64,000 bases of DNA from Lepraria neglecta (lineage: Eukaryota; Ascomycota; Lecanoromycetes; Lecanorales; Stereocaulaceae): the NCBI GenBank assembly GCA_033220425.1, contig CM065647.1:2480001-2544000 (forward strand), given 5' to 3'. Under the pieces are notes generated by a model, which saw nothing but the letters and a program-made list of their open reading frames with translations, ran no database searches and was not told where the DNA came from. Positions 9,559-20,140 of the stretch are shown in pieces. Both the position numbers and the translations under genes were made by a program. The first letter of the stretch is position 1; every line of letters starts with the position of its first letter.

Positions 9559-11448
9559 CTATCGTATCTTATAAACACAAGGCTTCAGCACCTTACTCTC
9601 ATCCACCTCTACCCCTTCATCCTCTAGAAACTTCGTTTTCGCCTGTTTACCCCTAAACCCATCCCCAAACTTCGCAGCACCTCCCTTCTCATTCTCCGAC
9701 CTAAGAGCCTTCACGAATCGCATCCACACAAAAATCTTATTGTCCATGTCCGGCTCACCTTTGAGATTGAAACCCCGTTTCCTGAACACCTCCACAAAAG
9801 CACTCACGTCCGTCTCGTATTTTGGGCCCTTGCCATCTTCGACCTCTTCTAAAGCTACAGCTTCTTCGTTGTCTTCATCATCTGCTGCGTCTTTCTTTTG
9901 TTTTTTCTTCTTCCCTATGCCATCCCCTTTCTTCTTCGCCTGCCCTGGTCTAGCGAAGCGGCTCTTGATCTCTGCGACCCATACCTCGCCACCACCCCGA
10001 ACAATCCTTGAGCATTCATCCACGACGGTGACCCAATTCGTGCCCATTAGGCTTAGGCAGCAGATGGCTATGTCCACGCTGCCATCTCGGATTCCAACGG
10101 AGGAGAGGTTGCTCGTGTCGGCTACAGTTATTAACTTTGCATTCGGTGTATCGCCTTTTGCTAGGTCGAAAGAGAGAAGGTTGAGGTTTAGCGATTTCCG
10201 TAAGCTATCGAGGGAAGCAGCGAGATGAGCATCGCCACACCCCAAGTCAGCGATTGTGCATGTCCCCTTTGTACGTGGTAAGGGCTCCAATCTCCCAATA
10301 GCATCACCGTTCGTAGCGGGTCCCTCATCAGGCTGCTCTCTTTCCTTCTTCCCCTTCTTCATCTCCCTCCACATCTTCTTCTGGCTCGGGACCGATATCC
10401 TGCCCCTAGTTTTTACATTCTCAATAAACCCCTCGACAGGATTCTGAGGCCAAACGGCAACTTGGGCGCGAAAGCCGGCGTGATAAGAGGTGTATGCTTG
10501 TGGGGAGTCAGTGAAGAGTCGCATTGCTTCGTCTGAAGGGCTGGTGTAGAGGGTCTGGTTTAGGTGACGGAAGCGGGCGGAGGTCAATTTGGCGGCCATG
10601 CGTTGTTGGAGCGGTGTGAGGTTCGTGGTGGGCAGTGGCGGAGCTGAAGGTTTTGAGACATTTGGGGGTGTAGGTGGCTTGGAGTGGTCTTTTGGTTTTA
10701 TAATTGGAGGGGTTATAGACTTGATAGGGTGTAGTCCTTGGTGAGCATCAAGGGTAACTGAGGGTTCCAGGGCTTTTGAAGGTTTCTTAGATGTTGATAT
10801 AGTCGTCTTCGTGGATGTATTTGTGGTTGGCTCTGGCCGAGTTGGTGGAAGGGTACCGTTGGCTTGAAAGAGAGCTCTCTGCTCATGTCTCTTTGCAGCT
10901 TCGGCTTTCCGTTGTTCGTACTTGGCCTTGCCGCTCTCGAGGTCGTGTGGGTCCTTTGCTGGAGTACATAAATCCTCTGCAATATTTTCTTGACCATTCG
11001 TTTGAACCACAGGACTTGAGTTTTCCTTTTCTTTCTCCTGCTTCTGTTTCTTCTTCTTTGCCGGAGCACCCTCTTCTTTTAATCCGCTCGTGCCGTTACC
11101 CTCGGAGAAGCTCTCAAAGGTACCCCCACTGACCTCCATACTTTCGTCCAATGCGCCCTCTCTTTCTCTCTTCCTTTTCTTCTTCTGCTTCAGAGTCTCC
11201 CTCCCAGGCTCCCCAACCGCGTGGTCCAGGCTCTCCTTCTCTATATGCTCCCTCCATAGGTCCCCCAGATTCTCCTCCGTAACTTCAACGCCTTTGCTCG
11301 AGCCATGGCCCCGCTTGCGCTTTCTTGATTTCTTGTCTGTGCCATTTGTCTCGGCCGGTTTGGAGTCATTGGCTGGCTTCGCAGCTTTTGGGTCTACCTG
11401 TACTTTCAGCGCATCAGCAGAGACTGACCAGCCGGGGACTGCGAACAT
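9559..11448 (-). CDS. RRP8: 25S rRNA adenine-N1 methyltransferase Rrp8
   Basis: One uninterrupted exon of 629 aa. The C-terminal half is a Rossmann SAM-dependent methyltransferase of the Rrp8 (Methyltransf_8) family: RMAAKLTSARFRHLNQTLY and PVEGFI lead into motif I IADLGCGDAHLA (about residue 400), then VDIAICCLSLMGTNW and GGEVWVAEIKSRF. Yeast Rrp8 makes the m1A645 mark in 25S rRNA in the nucleolus and helps cleavage at A2. The N-terminal 270 residues are a long, highly charged, disordered extension with KKxRKRKRG-type nuclear signals, longer than in yeast (392 aa total). A mobile element begins 45 bp upstream of the ATG. Confidence 0.92.
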   Translation of the reverse strand: MFAVPGWSVSADALKVQVDPKAAKPANDSKPAETNGTDKKSRKRKRGHGSSKGVEVTEENLGDLWREHIEKESLDHAVGEPGRETLKQKKKRKREREGALDESMEVSGGTFESFSEGNGTSGLKEEGAPAKKKKQKQEKEKENSSPVVQTNGQENIAEDLCTPAKDPHDLESGKAKYEQRKAEAAKRHEQRALFQANGTLPPTRPEPTTNTSTKTTISTSKKPSKALEPSVTLDAHQGLHPIKSITPPIIKPKDHSKPPTPPNVSKPSAPPLPTTNLTPLQQRMAAKLTSARFRHLNQTLYTSPSDEAMRLFTDSPQAYTSYHAGFRAQVAVWPQNPVEGFIENVKTRGRISVPSQKKMWREMKKGKKEREQPDEGPATNGDAIGRLEPLPRTKGTCTIADLGCGDAHLAASLDSLRKSLNLNLLSFDLAKGDTPNAKLITVADTSNLSSVGIRDGSVDIAICCLSLMGTNWVTVVDECSRIVRGGGEVWVAEIKSRFARPGQAKKKGDGIGKKKKQKKDAADDEDNEEAVALEEVEDGKGPKYETDVSAFVEVFRKRGFNLKGEPDMDNKIFVWMRFVKALRSENEKGGAAKFGDGFRGKQAKTKFLEDEGVEVDESKVLKPCVYKIR

Positions 11449-11492
11449 GGCTCGCGGTTGAAGATTCTCATAATTTGGGTGTTACACTTCCC

Positions 11493-12029
11493 GCGTCAAT
11501 GTCAAAAAAGATGTCACAGATTTTTCGGGCGGGATCCCCATAAGCGAGGCCCTAAGCGATCCCTCCCCTTAGCTAGTGCCCCAAAACCACCAAATTCTTC
11601 CTATTCTGCCATCTTCCAACCCTATTCAACCCTATTTAAACGCCACTAAAATAGGCAGAGCAACCCAAAAGGAGCACCTAAAGAAGCGCCGAACAAGACG
11701 TACGATACCCCGAAGAAAGCCAAAGTCCAGGGCGTACACAAATACCTAGTCGCTAAAGGCATCCCCTATAAAGACACCGAAATACGCGTCGGGTTCAGGT
11801 TTATTGCGGAGGGGGAGCCCTCGCGGACTATTACGAACCAGGAAGGCTATAATAAGACCCGGGGCCGCCTAAACAAGCTTACCGGCGCTGATGTCTGGGA
11901 GACTGCTTTCAGAGGGTATAGGCTGGTAAATTATGTAAATAGCGTAATTAGCGCCTAATTAATACGGGATCTCCGGGCAGCTTCCGGGGACCCCAAAAAA
12001 TCTGTGACATCTTTTCTGGCGTTGACGAG
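11493..12029 (+). mobile_element. Short inverted-repeat DNA transposon with residual HTH frame
   Basis: A 537-bp element flanked by a 7-bp direct repeat ACTTCCC (11486–11492 and 12030–12036). Its ends match as inverted repeats over about 40 bp: left CGTCAATGTCAAAAAAGATG then TCACAGATTTTT; right end, reversed, CGTCAACGCCAGAAAAGATG then TCACAGATTTTTT. Inside, a + frame of about 100 codons ends at TAA near 11958 (…VQGVHKYLVAKGIPYKD…). It looks like the N-terminal helix-turn-helix of a fungal Tc1/mariner-type transposase, but I see no catalytic part. The 7-bp flank does not fit a TA target, so superfamily is open (hAT-like 8-bp sites with one mismatch are possible). Confidence 0.7.
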
Positions 12030-12267
12030 ACTTCCCTAGCTTGACTCCTAATATACTCGATAGTAAGCAGTGAACGGTTGGAAATGGGTCTCAGACCCGT
12101 GCAAGCTTCAAATCCCTAATTAGTGGCCATATCTTCGCAATCAATCCGTGCCTTTCGATCTACCACGACGAAAATTCCAGGGACTTCTGTCCTGACTCTT
12201 TGCCTGCGAGGTCGTCCATCCAGGGAAGGCCTTGCGCTATTCCACCCCATTCCTCATATCGCTCACC

Positions 12268-12804
12268 ATGGCTGTACCCAAGATGTCGCAGCTACGACCT
12301 GGTGTAGGAGTCAACATGATCCTCAAAGCAGATCAGCGATCTGGCAAGCTCACGACCGGCCAAATATCCGAGATTCTAACCAGGGGCGACCACCCGAGGG
12401 GCATCAAAGTCCGTCTCAGCAACGGTCAGGTTGGACGTGTACAGTCGCTGTCAGCGTCTTCAGATCAGCAAGCAATTACGCAGATTATGCCCTATGTGCA
12501 GGCTAGCTCTGATGAAAACTATGAACAATCACCTTCTCATCCCGGCGGCAGAAAATTTACACTACAAGAGGACTACAGGCAAGATCCAACTCCTCACGAG
12601 TCAACAAGCTTGGCAGACTACATCCGGGCACCCTCTTCGTCCAAACGGAAGCACCCTTCATCTAGTAGCACCCCAGTTAAGGATACTACACAGGCAATAT
12701 TGGAAAAGAACTTCCCGGACCTGGATTCAGCCCTCATTGCGGCGATCTTGGCTGATCATGAAAATGTGGAGGATGCCAGAGGCGTGCTGTCCTTACTTTC
12801 CTGA
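12268..12804 (+). CDS. YwbE-like (DUF2196) protein with C-terminal CUE-like domain
   Basis: A single exon of 178 aa starting at a strong-context ATG (CACCATGG). Residues about 8–55 match the YwbE/DUF2196 family: GVGVNMILKADQRSGKLTTG, then ILTRGDHPRGIKVRL and NGQVGRV. That small beta-rich domain is known in bacteria and eukaryotes but has no firm biochemical role. A Ser-rich linker (about 110–135) is followed by AILEKNFPDLDSALIAAIL…ARGVLSLLS, which has the FP and LL marks of CUE ubiquitin-binding domains. A ubiquitin-linked role is therefore inferred, not shown. The gene faces away from RRP8, with the 537-bp element in between, and converges on the 921-aa gene. Confidence 0.8.
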   Translation: MAVPKMSQLRPGVGVNMILKADQRSGKLTTGQISEILTRGDHPRGIKVRLSNGQVGRVQSLSASSDQQAITQIMPYVQASSDENYEQSPSHPGGRKFTLQEDYRQDPTPHESTSLADYIRAPSSSKRKHPSSSSTPVKDTTQAILEKNFPDLDSALIAAILADHENVEDARGVLSLLS

Positions 12805-13125
12805 GTTTGGAAGTTGCATTCCACAAAAGGATTTAATTGACTTAATACACGACCGGACTCTCGAGAGCATGGCAAGGTTGTTGCCCGTTACTCTATGAAG
12901 GAGCTACCTACTCACGGTCATGTCAGCAAACCCTCCAACAATGTGCAAACCAAAAAGCGGCTTCTCCCCTCCAGAGACAAAAGAATCAAGCCCCAAGTTT
13001 CGAAATGACAGGGAATAGCCATTCAAAGACAATGTCATAAAGTAGTATTTTCTCGAGAAAACCTTGCTGCAAAACATTGACAGCCCGGCAACATCCAACC
13101 TATACACCCCCTCCTCCCAAAAGAA

Positions 13126-15956
13126 CTAGCGGAAGCAACATATCACCCGGGAATCGGATTGTCGTGCACGGTTCGCTCCACGTTTAGTCCGGACCTCATC
13201 CTCAATACTCGTCACTCTGAGGTAATTTGTCATTAGATACCCTGCCTCGGGGTCGTTGCTGTATTCATCCGCTTCAGCAATGATAACATATTGGCCAACG
13301 AGCATTGCAGTATCCCCGACTCGGACCTCGTCATCTCGGAATCCTTCTTCAACTGGCTTGAGTGGGCTTGCATAGACTCTCGCTGACTGCTGGTTCAGAG
13401 AAAGTTGAATCATGTCGTCGGTCAGCCATGTGACGCTACTAACACTCGATAGCTTGCCTTCGACGCGGAGCAGGCCACTGGTCTCTTGACACCAAGCTTT
13501 GTAATCGTTCCAGACCACAGGCTCCCTCCCGCTTGCTCTTTCGTCATACAAGACTTTCGCAATCGGCTCTTCTGAGATGTCCTCAAAATCGTTGATTTCG
13601 ACCCGACTCTGATCTGCTAATGTAATTTGGGCTTTGGCTTCCTCTAAAGCGTCTTTCAAGGCACGCTTCTCTCGAGCGAGCGATTTATGGTCCATTGTCG
13701 ACGATCGAGCTTCGATTTGACGGATCTGTAACCGCAAAGCGCTGATGTCCCTGGCCATATTTCGAACACAGTCTGTCCTGCTGATCTTCTTCCCTTCCAC
13801 TTTATATGCAATCGCTAGCCGTCCATGGTTCAGGATGGCCACATTTCGAGTCAGCCGGCCCGAGCCCTTATATTCGTTGAAAAACATGGGCTCCACCCGG
13901 TTCGGGCGAAGAAATCGGTTCTTGACGCTGGGCTTTGGGCCTGTGGTCGCCAACCATCTGTTGACATCTTGAATGATCGTATTCGTCTTGCTGATGGCGT
14001 CCTGAAGTTCTCCGTTGATCTCGGTGTCTTCAATGTTGAGATCATAGTTCCTGTTACCCACCCCAGCTTCTCTAATCGAATAAATCCCAGGGGTGAGACA
14101 GGTGATCCTTTCCAGATCCTCCGAGCTGATCGTGTACTGGCTGAGGTCTGTCATAATGACCGTGATTTCCTCCATACTGGCTCCTGGATGGATTTCAATG
14201 GGAGGGATATCATTTATGGTCTTCAAACGACCTTGGTACTGTAGATTGTTAAACACAGTTGTTGACTTGAGGCCATCTTGGGGCCATTTGTACAGCCAGG
14301 AAAGACACTCCCGACCTAGGTCATCAATTGTACCTGGAAGCAGATACCCATTCTTCAGGATCCGTTTGACGAAGACATTCCAGATGTGATCATGGTCCTC
14401 ATCTTGATTGCTGCTCAGTGGGAAGCCTTCAGTAGCTGGCACCAGAGCCTTGAGGAATACCCTCGGATTGATCGACAGCAAGGGGATGACCTTTAGGAAG
14501 AGCATCTCAAGGTTACGCCTGTCGGCTTTGAGCTTGTACGTCGACTCGAGGAAGTCTTGAAGCTCAAGGAGGTCGGTGTTGTTCAGCAAGGACAGCAGCA
14601 AGACTATCATCTGAAGGAACCTCGGTCTTATAAATCGCTGGACCGCATTGTCGCCGCCAGTCGGATCTAACGAGTTGTAGTACGAGGCGCTCAGTGAGAT
14701 GATCTCCTTAATTCCCTTACTGGTTGTCAAGGTTCTGAACGCGGGGCCGCCGTCGGTTCCGTACCGAGTGTTCTCCGAGTTTATGATCCTCGATCGAGTA
14801 GTCATCCGAAAGAGTATGGGGCTTCGAATACAAAGGCGACGAGCATCTTCGATCATGGTCTCTAGGAGCTCACTCGTCTCTTCGAAAGTCATTTCGGGTC
14901 CGCCTCTTGATATGAGATATTTGTAATTGATGATCAAATTCCACAACGAGAACCCATCGACTGGGGGATGGTCAGCATTCACTGGTGCTATACCATCCAA
15001 AACTTGAACAGAAAGGGATTGTCACCTTCGATGAGTAAGCCTTGGAGGTCCCAAGTTCCACCTCTCAAGTCATTGACGATCTTCACACATTCGCTGTCTA
15101 TCGTGACCGCATCCTGCCGACCTCTGGGGATCAATGACCTCCTTTGCTCTAACAGGTATACATCGTGTTTCTGCAAGCGCCCCTTGGCTTTGGCTACTAC
15201 CTCCGACGTCTGATCCGTTTGCATAATGGAGAGATCCGGGGACACGTCAAATTGCAACAGGAGCGCGCCAGCCGTGTTGACCCTCCAGGCTGCATCTTTC
15301 TGATCAGGTTCCTTGTTATTCATAAAGTCCTGTTCAAGACGATTGACCTTAGGTTTATCTGTCCCTGATAAGAATGTCAGGCCCACGCTCAGAGTCATTG
15401 CAGTGTCGTCGACATCGTTTAATGCTCTTCCCTCAAGGTATGTGCGTCGAAGCCTCCCATCAGCGTGTTTCTCCAGCAATTTTACCATGCAATCCGTATT
15501 CTCCGGAGGCATCGATTTGATCGCCAGGTCCTCCCATAGGTCTTTGCTTGCTTTGAGCGCTCCGTGATGGCGATGCGACTTCCGACGCCGAACCAACTCA
15601 TTTCCTGGCTCTTTGCCTGGTCTGTGCGGAAGTGCATGCTCCATCCCGTTGATTTCAGAATAACTGTCCCCTGGCCCACCGTCATCTCCAAACGGGCTCT
15701 CCTCTAGGTAGTCGGAATCATTGAGATCCTGGCTCGAAGGCATACTTGCCGGTCCAGGGCCAGCTCGCAACGATCGAGGTAAAGGTGGAGGGGGTGCCCT
15801 TCGGTAATTGTCAGAATCTTGATCCTCCCAGTAGTCACCTGGCATGGCTCGACGCATCAGTTTGAAATTCGAAGACTGGGATTCTGTCAGTCCCAGACCT
15901 TGTTCATGAGAAAAAGGAATCGCGATGAGATAGATATTGGGGCGAAGTAAGGTCAT
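13126..15956 (-). CDS. Unrecognised 921-aa protein with coiled-coil
   Basis: Two exons: 15956–15026 and 14960–13126, with a 65-bp intron (GTGACA…CCCCAG) joining GAA G|TC in phase. The N-terminal ~100 residues are acidic and Pro-rich (RAPPPPLPRSLRAGPGPASM). The central part (about 310–620) is mainly helical, with a run typical of fungal uncharacterised proteins (RFIRPRFLQMIVLLLSLLNN). About residues 700–790 form a likely coiled coil (ISALRLQIRQIEARS, LAREKRALKDALEEAKAQI). The last 130 residues look beta-rich, and the protein ends VICCFR. I recognise no catalytic motif. The start could also be at the MRRAMPGDYWEDQ methionines, 33–37 residues in. Function unknown. Confidence 0.75.
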
Positions 15957-16487
15957 TCGTCAGCATTTGAGCCACAAATATGCTTCGGCGAATTCTGTCA
16001 GGACTCTGGGCAATTGTTGATTCGTTGCCTGTGGTTCTCTTTGCATGAAGGCACAGCTCGGCCAGCCACTTGGGCTCGCACGCGTCTCTCTAAGGAAAAG
16101 TGCCATTCCAATTTTGGCTCGGCTGCACGCTAGTCCCCTAGCCGAAGCGCCCAAAGGCTGCACCTCGTTCAAGAATCCTCCAAAATTGAGACTCTTTCGA
16201 TGCTTTTGTTACAGTTTGACAAATTTACCTCAGCTAAAACAAGGTTGAGCATGCTGGACTATTTTCAGAATCCAAATATCCAAGAAAAGTTGACAAGGCT
16301 GGGGCTGCCAAGGTACTAATTTTATTTAATACAATCACACGAAAACTTGACGGCCAAAGAGTCAGCCCACACTAGCTCAAGTGGCAGAGTCTAGGCTGTC
16401 ACACGATGATAATGCATTAACAGCGGCCTAGAATTTCTCTGTCGACTATCAAACAGAAATTCTGGAATTCTTTACTTTTGGACAGCC

Positions 16488-17813
16488 ATGGGCGGTCTCA
16501 CGAGCCAAAAACCCATGAGGCTTCTGTGTCTATACATCCTTATCAGATTGGGCTTTGTGCAAGGCCAATGCTACTTTCCGGGTGGAAACCTTGCTATAGA
16601 TCATCAGCCTTGCGATCCACACGCCTTCACTTCGCTGTGCTGCCAGAATGGATGGACGTGCTTAGACAATGGCCTTTGTATTGTCACAGATCCCACTACC
16701 AATTTCGTCAACCCGTCGGTGGGATCTTCAGCCCGCGGGGCATGTACCAACCCGCAATGGAACTCAACCGCTTGTGGAAGCTTTTGCCTGAGTATGTACC
16801 TGACCAACATGCCAAAAAACTCAGTCGCATTCCTCCTACCTGGGCTAACGCCGCATTTAGATGACCCTGTCAATGCCAACGATGGCACGGTAATATCCTG
16901 CGGAAACCAAAACTGGTGTTGCCAACCTAATGCTGCTGCTGGGACATGCGATTGCGGGACTGGTGACGGAACCTTTTCTCTCCAGGCTGGGATCGCGCAG
17001 ACCGTTATTGGCGTGACAGGGCTGGCGTTCACAAGTACGGACGCGGTTCCAATCAGCTCAGCCTCCGCAAGCTCATCGGCTTCTTCGGCGGCAGCAAAAA
17101 CTACATTTTCACCTTCGTCTTCCACGTGGAGTCGGAGTGCTTCCATCATAACTTCACCTACCACGATCACAGCGGCACTCTCGTCTAGCACGGCCGCTTT
17201 AGCAAGCTCGGCTTCTTCAACGGACTCGGCGACGCCAACTGGAATAACTCGTAGCACTGCTTTCATCGCTGGCATTGCGGCCACTTCGGCAGTGGTCGCA
17301 GCCGCCATTGTAGCGATCCTATTCTGGCTCTTCCAGAGGCGGCGTCGACAACGTGTGATGAGAGGCGACTACATCCCCAGATCAATCAGCACAGCAAACA
17401 CGAATACGCAACCACCGACCTCTGAAGATCTACTTCAGGACCCTGAAGATTATAATAGACCCTTCCCAACCCACACCACCAGTACCACGCCTGAACCACG
17501 CTTAAATCGCTCTCGCCACAGCCTCGGTATCGCCCCCGATCATGATCAAGGTCCGCCGGAACAGACTAGCCTACTTTACCCACCAGCTCTCGATCCTTAT
17601 GCTCCACCGCCACGCGATCCCAATGAGCTACAAGAAAGCTACCCCATGCAGGAAGCATCTGGCGCTACGGCTCCACCAAGCTACAGGAGCAATCCACGCG
17701 GATCCTTGAGGCCGAGAGGCAATACGTATAGGACTATGCCCAGGGTGCCCCAACCTAGGAGGCCTGATGTTGCTGAAACGGGTCAGGATTGGTTCTCGGA
17801 TCAACCTCGTTAG
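16488..17813 (+). CDS. Single-pass cell-surface Cys-rich protein (Mid2/Skg6-like layout)
   Basis: Exons 16488–16791 and 16861–17813, giving 418 aa. The 69-bp intron (GTATGT…GCTAAC…TTTAG) is a multiple of three and has no stop, so the unspliced frame is 441 aa. I prefer splicing because it yields the usual CL–NDPVNANDGT junction of such ectodomains. Order: signal peptide (about 1–27, ends VQGQ), an ectodomain with about 14 cysteines including LCCQNGWTC and QNWCCQP, a Ser/Thr/Ala stalk that would be O-glycosylated (about 165–245), one membrane helix (ATSAVVAAAIVAILFWLF), then a basic anchor QRRRRQR and a Pro-rich cytoplasmic tail. This layout fits fungal wall-stress sensor-like proteins; the specific role is inferred. 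Confidence 0.8.
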   Translation: MGGLTSQKPMRLLCLYILIRLGFVQGQCYFPGGNLAIDHQPCDPHAFTSLCCQNGWTCLDNGLCIVTDPTTNFVNPSVGSSARGACTNPQWNSTACGSFCLSMYLTNMPKNSVAFLLPGLTPHLDDPVNANDGTVISCGNQNWCCQPNAAAGTCDCGTGDGTFSLQAGIAQTVIGVTGLAFTSTDAVPISSASASSSASSAAAKTTFSPSSSTWSRSASIITSPTTITAALSSSTAALASSASSTDSATPTGITRSTAFIAGIAATSAVVAAAIVAILFWLFQRRRRQRVMRGDYIPRSISTANTNTQPPTSEDLLQDPEDYNRPFPTHTTSTTPEPRLNRSRHSLGIAPDHDQGPPEQTSLLYPPALDPYAPPPRDPNELQESYPMQEASGATAPPSYRSNPRGSLRPRGNTYRTMPRVPQPRRPDVAETGQDWFSDQPR

Positions 17814-18489
17814 TTTTGACGTACATGGATGATATTGCTACGTATTTGACAACGATGATTGGGAGGAGTGGAGTTTTGGAATTATGTGTACGATTATTGG
17901 GTCCCTTTAATGTAAAATTTGGTTGATCAGGAGACGTTCTTGGTGGAGCTCGTGCAGTACATATCGTTTCTCCTTTCTTTTAGATGATCTAAAGCGAGAT
18001 ACCCAGCTAGCTAGCCGATTAGAATGCATTTACATCACTCCATTACCTAAAGACAATTGCCATAAGCACCCTCGTTCATTGCTATAGATTTCAAAGCTGT
18101 GAAGATGTTGAAATAGGCTTTGTAAGGTATCTATTCCTCCCGCTTTAATTAAGCTTAGCCAAAACTCTCGGCCGAGCCTCCCATAAAGTTACCTTTGGCA
18201 ACTCTAACCACAGATATTAATTACACAAAAGTCTAGGCCAATAAGTCCCAATTGGACAAATTCTTGGGATTATGCCCCAGAAGGCCAACCATTCAGTGCT
18301 TCTTGCGAGATGTTTTCGGCTTTGAAACTGGGAGACATCTGAACTATCTTGACGTCTGCGAGTTAAGGTGAGCCCAACATCCCTGAAAATGTCGCTGTCC
18401 AAACTCCACTCTGCACCATAGTGACTTTTATGAGTATAGACCACATGAAATCAATGGAGGCGTTTCAAGGTATGAGAAGTTGATGGTTG
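17814..18489. other. Gene-free stretch
   Basis: About 680 bp of AT-leaning sequence downstream of the surface protein. No supported frame, RNA gene or repeat seen. Confidence 0.35.
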
Positions 18490-19295
18490 GATATTCCTTC
18501 CATCCTTCTTTCCTGGTCTTATGCTCAGTGCTCCTTGAGCTCTTCCCGCTCTCGTGCATACTTCTCGGCTCGTTTAGGGTCAAGTTGGAGTGGGTAGGTA
18601 GGAAGGCATCGTTGGAGTATGTGCCTATGTCAAGACTTCACGCTTCCGCCCTAGCCGCAAGGATTTCACTATCAGGCCGATACATAGTCCTCTTCACCTC
18701 TTCCTCCCTTTCTCGTTCTTTTCGCCAAAAAAATTTCTTCTCCGCTTGGGATCAAGCAGCATATTCCGCAAGCCTTGGGCAAAGCCTTGTCTATCGGCTT
18801 CAACCACGTCTCATCCTCGTTGCCATAGCGCGGGTTCCTAATAACCAGCTCAACTTCTGTCAATGGCAGCGTGGACAATTTCGAGAGACCATCGACGTAG
18901 GTGAGATGGCGGATATCTTCAATTGGTACAACAAGCTCAGCTGCCACAGAATGGTCGATTTGCAACCGCAAGTGACGCTATCCCTGGAGGGATCTGACCA
19001 ATGGCATATTTAGTGTGCTGTTCCAATCCATGGACTCGTCGAAACTCTAATCCATTTGTAGGCGGAGATTTGCCAATGTCCGTTTCTGGATTAGGGACCC
19101 TGTTCGCATAAAACGTTTCAATGTAGTTGGGTCGTCGAAGGAAAAGACGTCTGTGTCCCACAGCACTGCGAATCGAGGCTCTATAATTGGGAGACTTACA
19201 ATAGATGAGCAGAGACACAGCCAGCACAATTGAATGAAACGAGCCGTTTTAATGGTTGCAAACCCGGATACCAGCATAAATAGCGGATCATGCAA
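18490..19295 (-). pseudogene. Decayed F-box/DUF7730-like fungal gene
   Basis: On the minus strand one frame reads VFSFDDPTTLKRFMRTGSL…LANLRLQMD, then TAG (19047–19049). It continues SFDESMDW…LVRSLQG, TAG (18978–18980), and RHLRLQIDHSVAAELV…LTEVELVIRNPRYGN. After a shift of frame near 18790 the reading goes on as SQAEKKFFWRKERERE…MYRPDSEILAARAEA and finally LDPKRAEKYARERE. This series matches, in order, the conserved blocks of fungal F-box-associated DUF7730-type proteins. Two nonsense codons and at least one frameshift show it is a pseudogene. The 5' F-box part is not visible. Confidence 0.55.
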
Positions 19296-20140
19296 ACCCT
19301 GCAGCTATCAATGATGCCAATGAGGGGTGAAACACTCAATCGCGAGCGAGGAAGCTACATTGCGAAAAGGAAGCTATGACGGCGGAGTGGAGGAGATAAC
19401 GCAGCATGCATGGTACCCTCAAGGATCAGAAGCGTGCTCGCAAGCCAGTTGGCTCGGGGGAGTCTCCCAAGCAGTCCCCCTCAGTAAGGTAAGCCACCCA
19501 ACCGCTTGGTCAGTTTTGCGGAAGGTGGTATTGACATTATACGATTCGAAGGGGTTTAGGCCGATAATTTGTTAATATATAGTTGTAAAATTTGTTACTA
19601 CTACCACATCCAAAAGCATCAGGCCGAAGTCTCGTTCAATTCTGATACCCCGAGAGTCTAGATCGTAGGATCCCTAGCTTTAGTCACAGCTTGGACAGGA
19701 TTAGAGCTGGCATTTTAGAGTGGGCAATGTTACGAAGATTCAACCCAGGAGCTTGGAAGGGCGAATTTTTAAGTAACATCATGAGCGGCTGCGGAAACAC
19801 CCCGAAGGTATAGCAGGCTGGGCTCCAAAGGGGACTGTCAAGGCCCAAAGCAAGTCGCTCACGAGCAGGCTCAAGGTAAATGGAGACTATCATCTGTACA
19901 CGGAAGGCAGCATCGACATTCTGAAAAATATTTCTTGGCTGCAGGCCATCGAATTCAACGTCGTGCTTAATAGTCGATCAAAGACATCTTGATATAGGAA
20001 ACCATGTGGGGACGGAAATGCACATGTCTTGGCGATAAAACACATTCAGTGACAGAAACAAAGCCCAGTGACACATTTACGCCTCGCTAGACCAGTCTTA
20101 CCCATCCCCATCCTTATGACCACAACACACTGAGAACATA
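19296..20140. other. Gene-free stretch
   Basis: About 850 bp with only short frames in all six readings. No clear gene, RNA or repeat recognised. Confidence 0.35.

Noticed and set aside
10713-11132. Several frames opposite or parallel to RRP8
   Set aside because: Shadows of the charged N-terminal region of RRP8; Leu/Arg/Pro-rich with no family sense.
12060-12125. tRNA-like sequence (GGGTCTCAGACCC hairpin followed by CTTCAAATCCC)
   Set aside because: The hairpin and a T-loop-like string are present, but there is no closing acceptor stem, no paired T-stem and position 33 is not T, so it is not a functional tRNA.
16370-16450. A-box-like TAGCTCAAGTGG and tRNA-Asp-like CTGTCAC upstream of the surface-protein gene
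   Set aside because: No B box or acceptor stem can be paired; at most a chance match or an ancient fragment.
18480-19013. 177-codon plus-strand frame
   Set aside because: It lies antisense to the decayed DUF7730-like gene, whose conserved blocks explain the region better.
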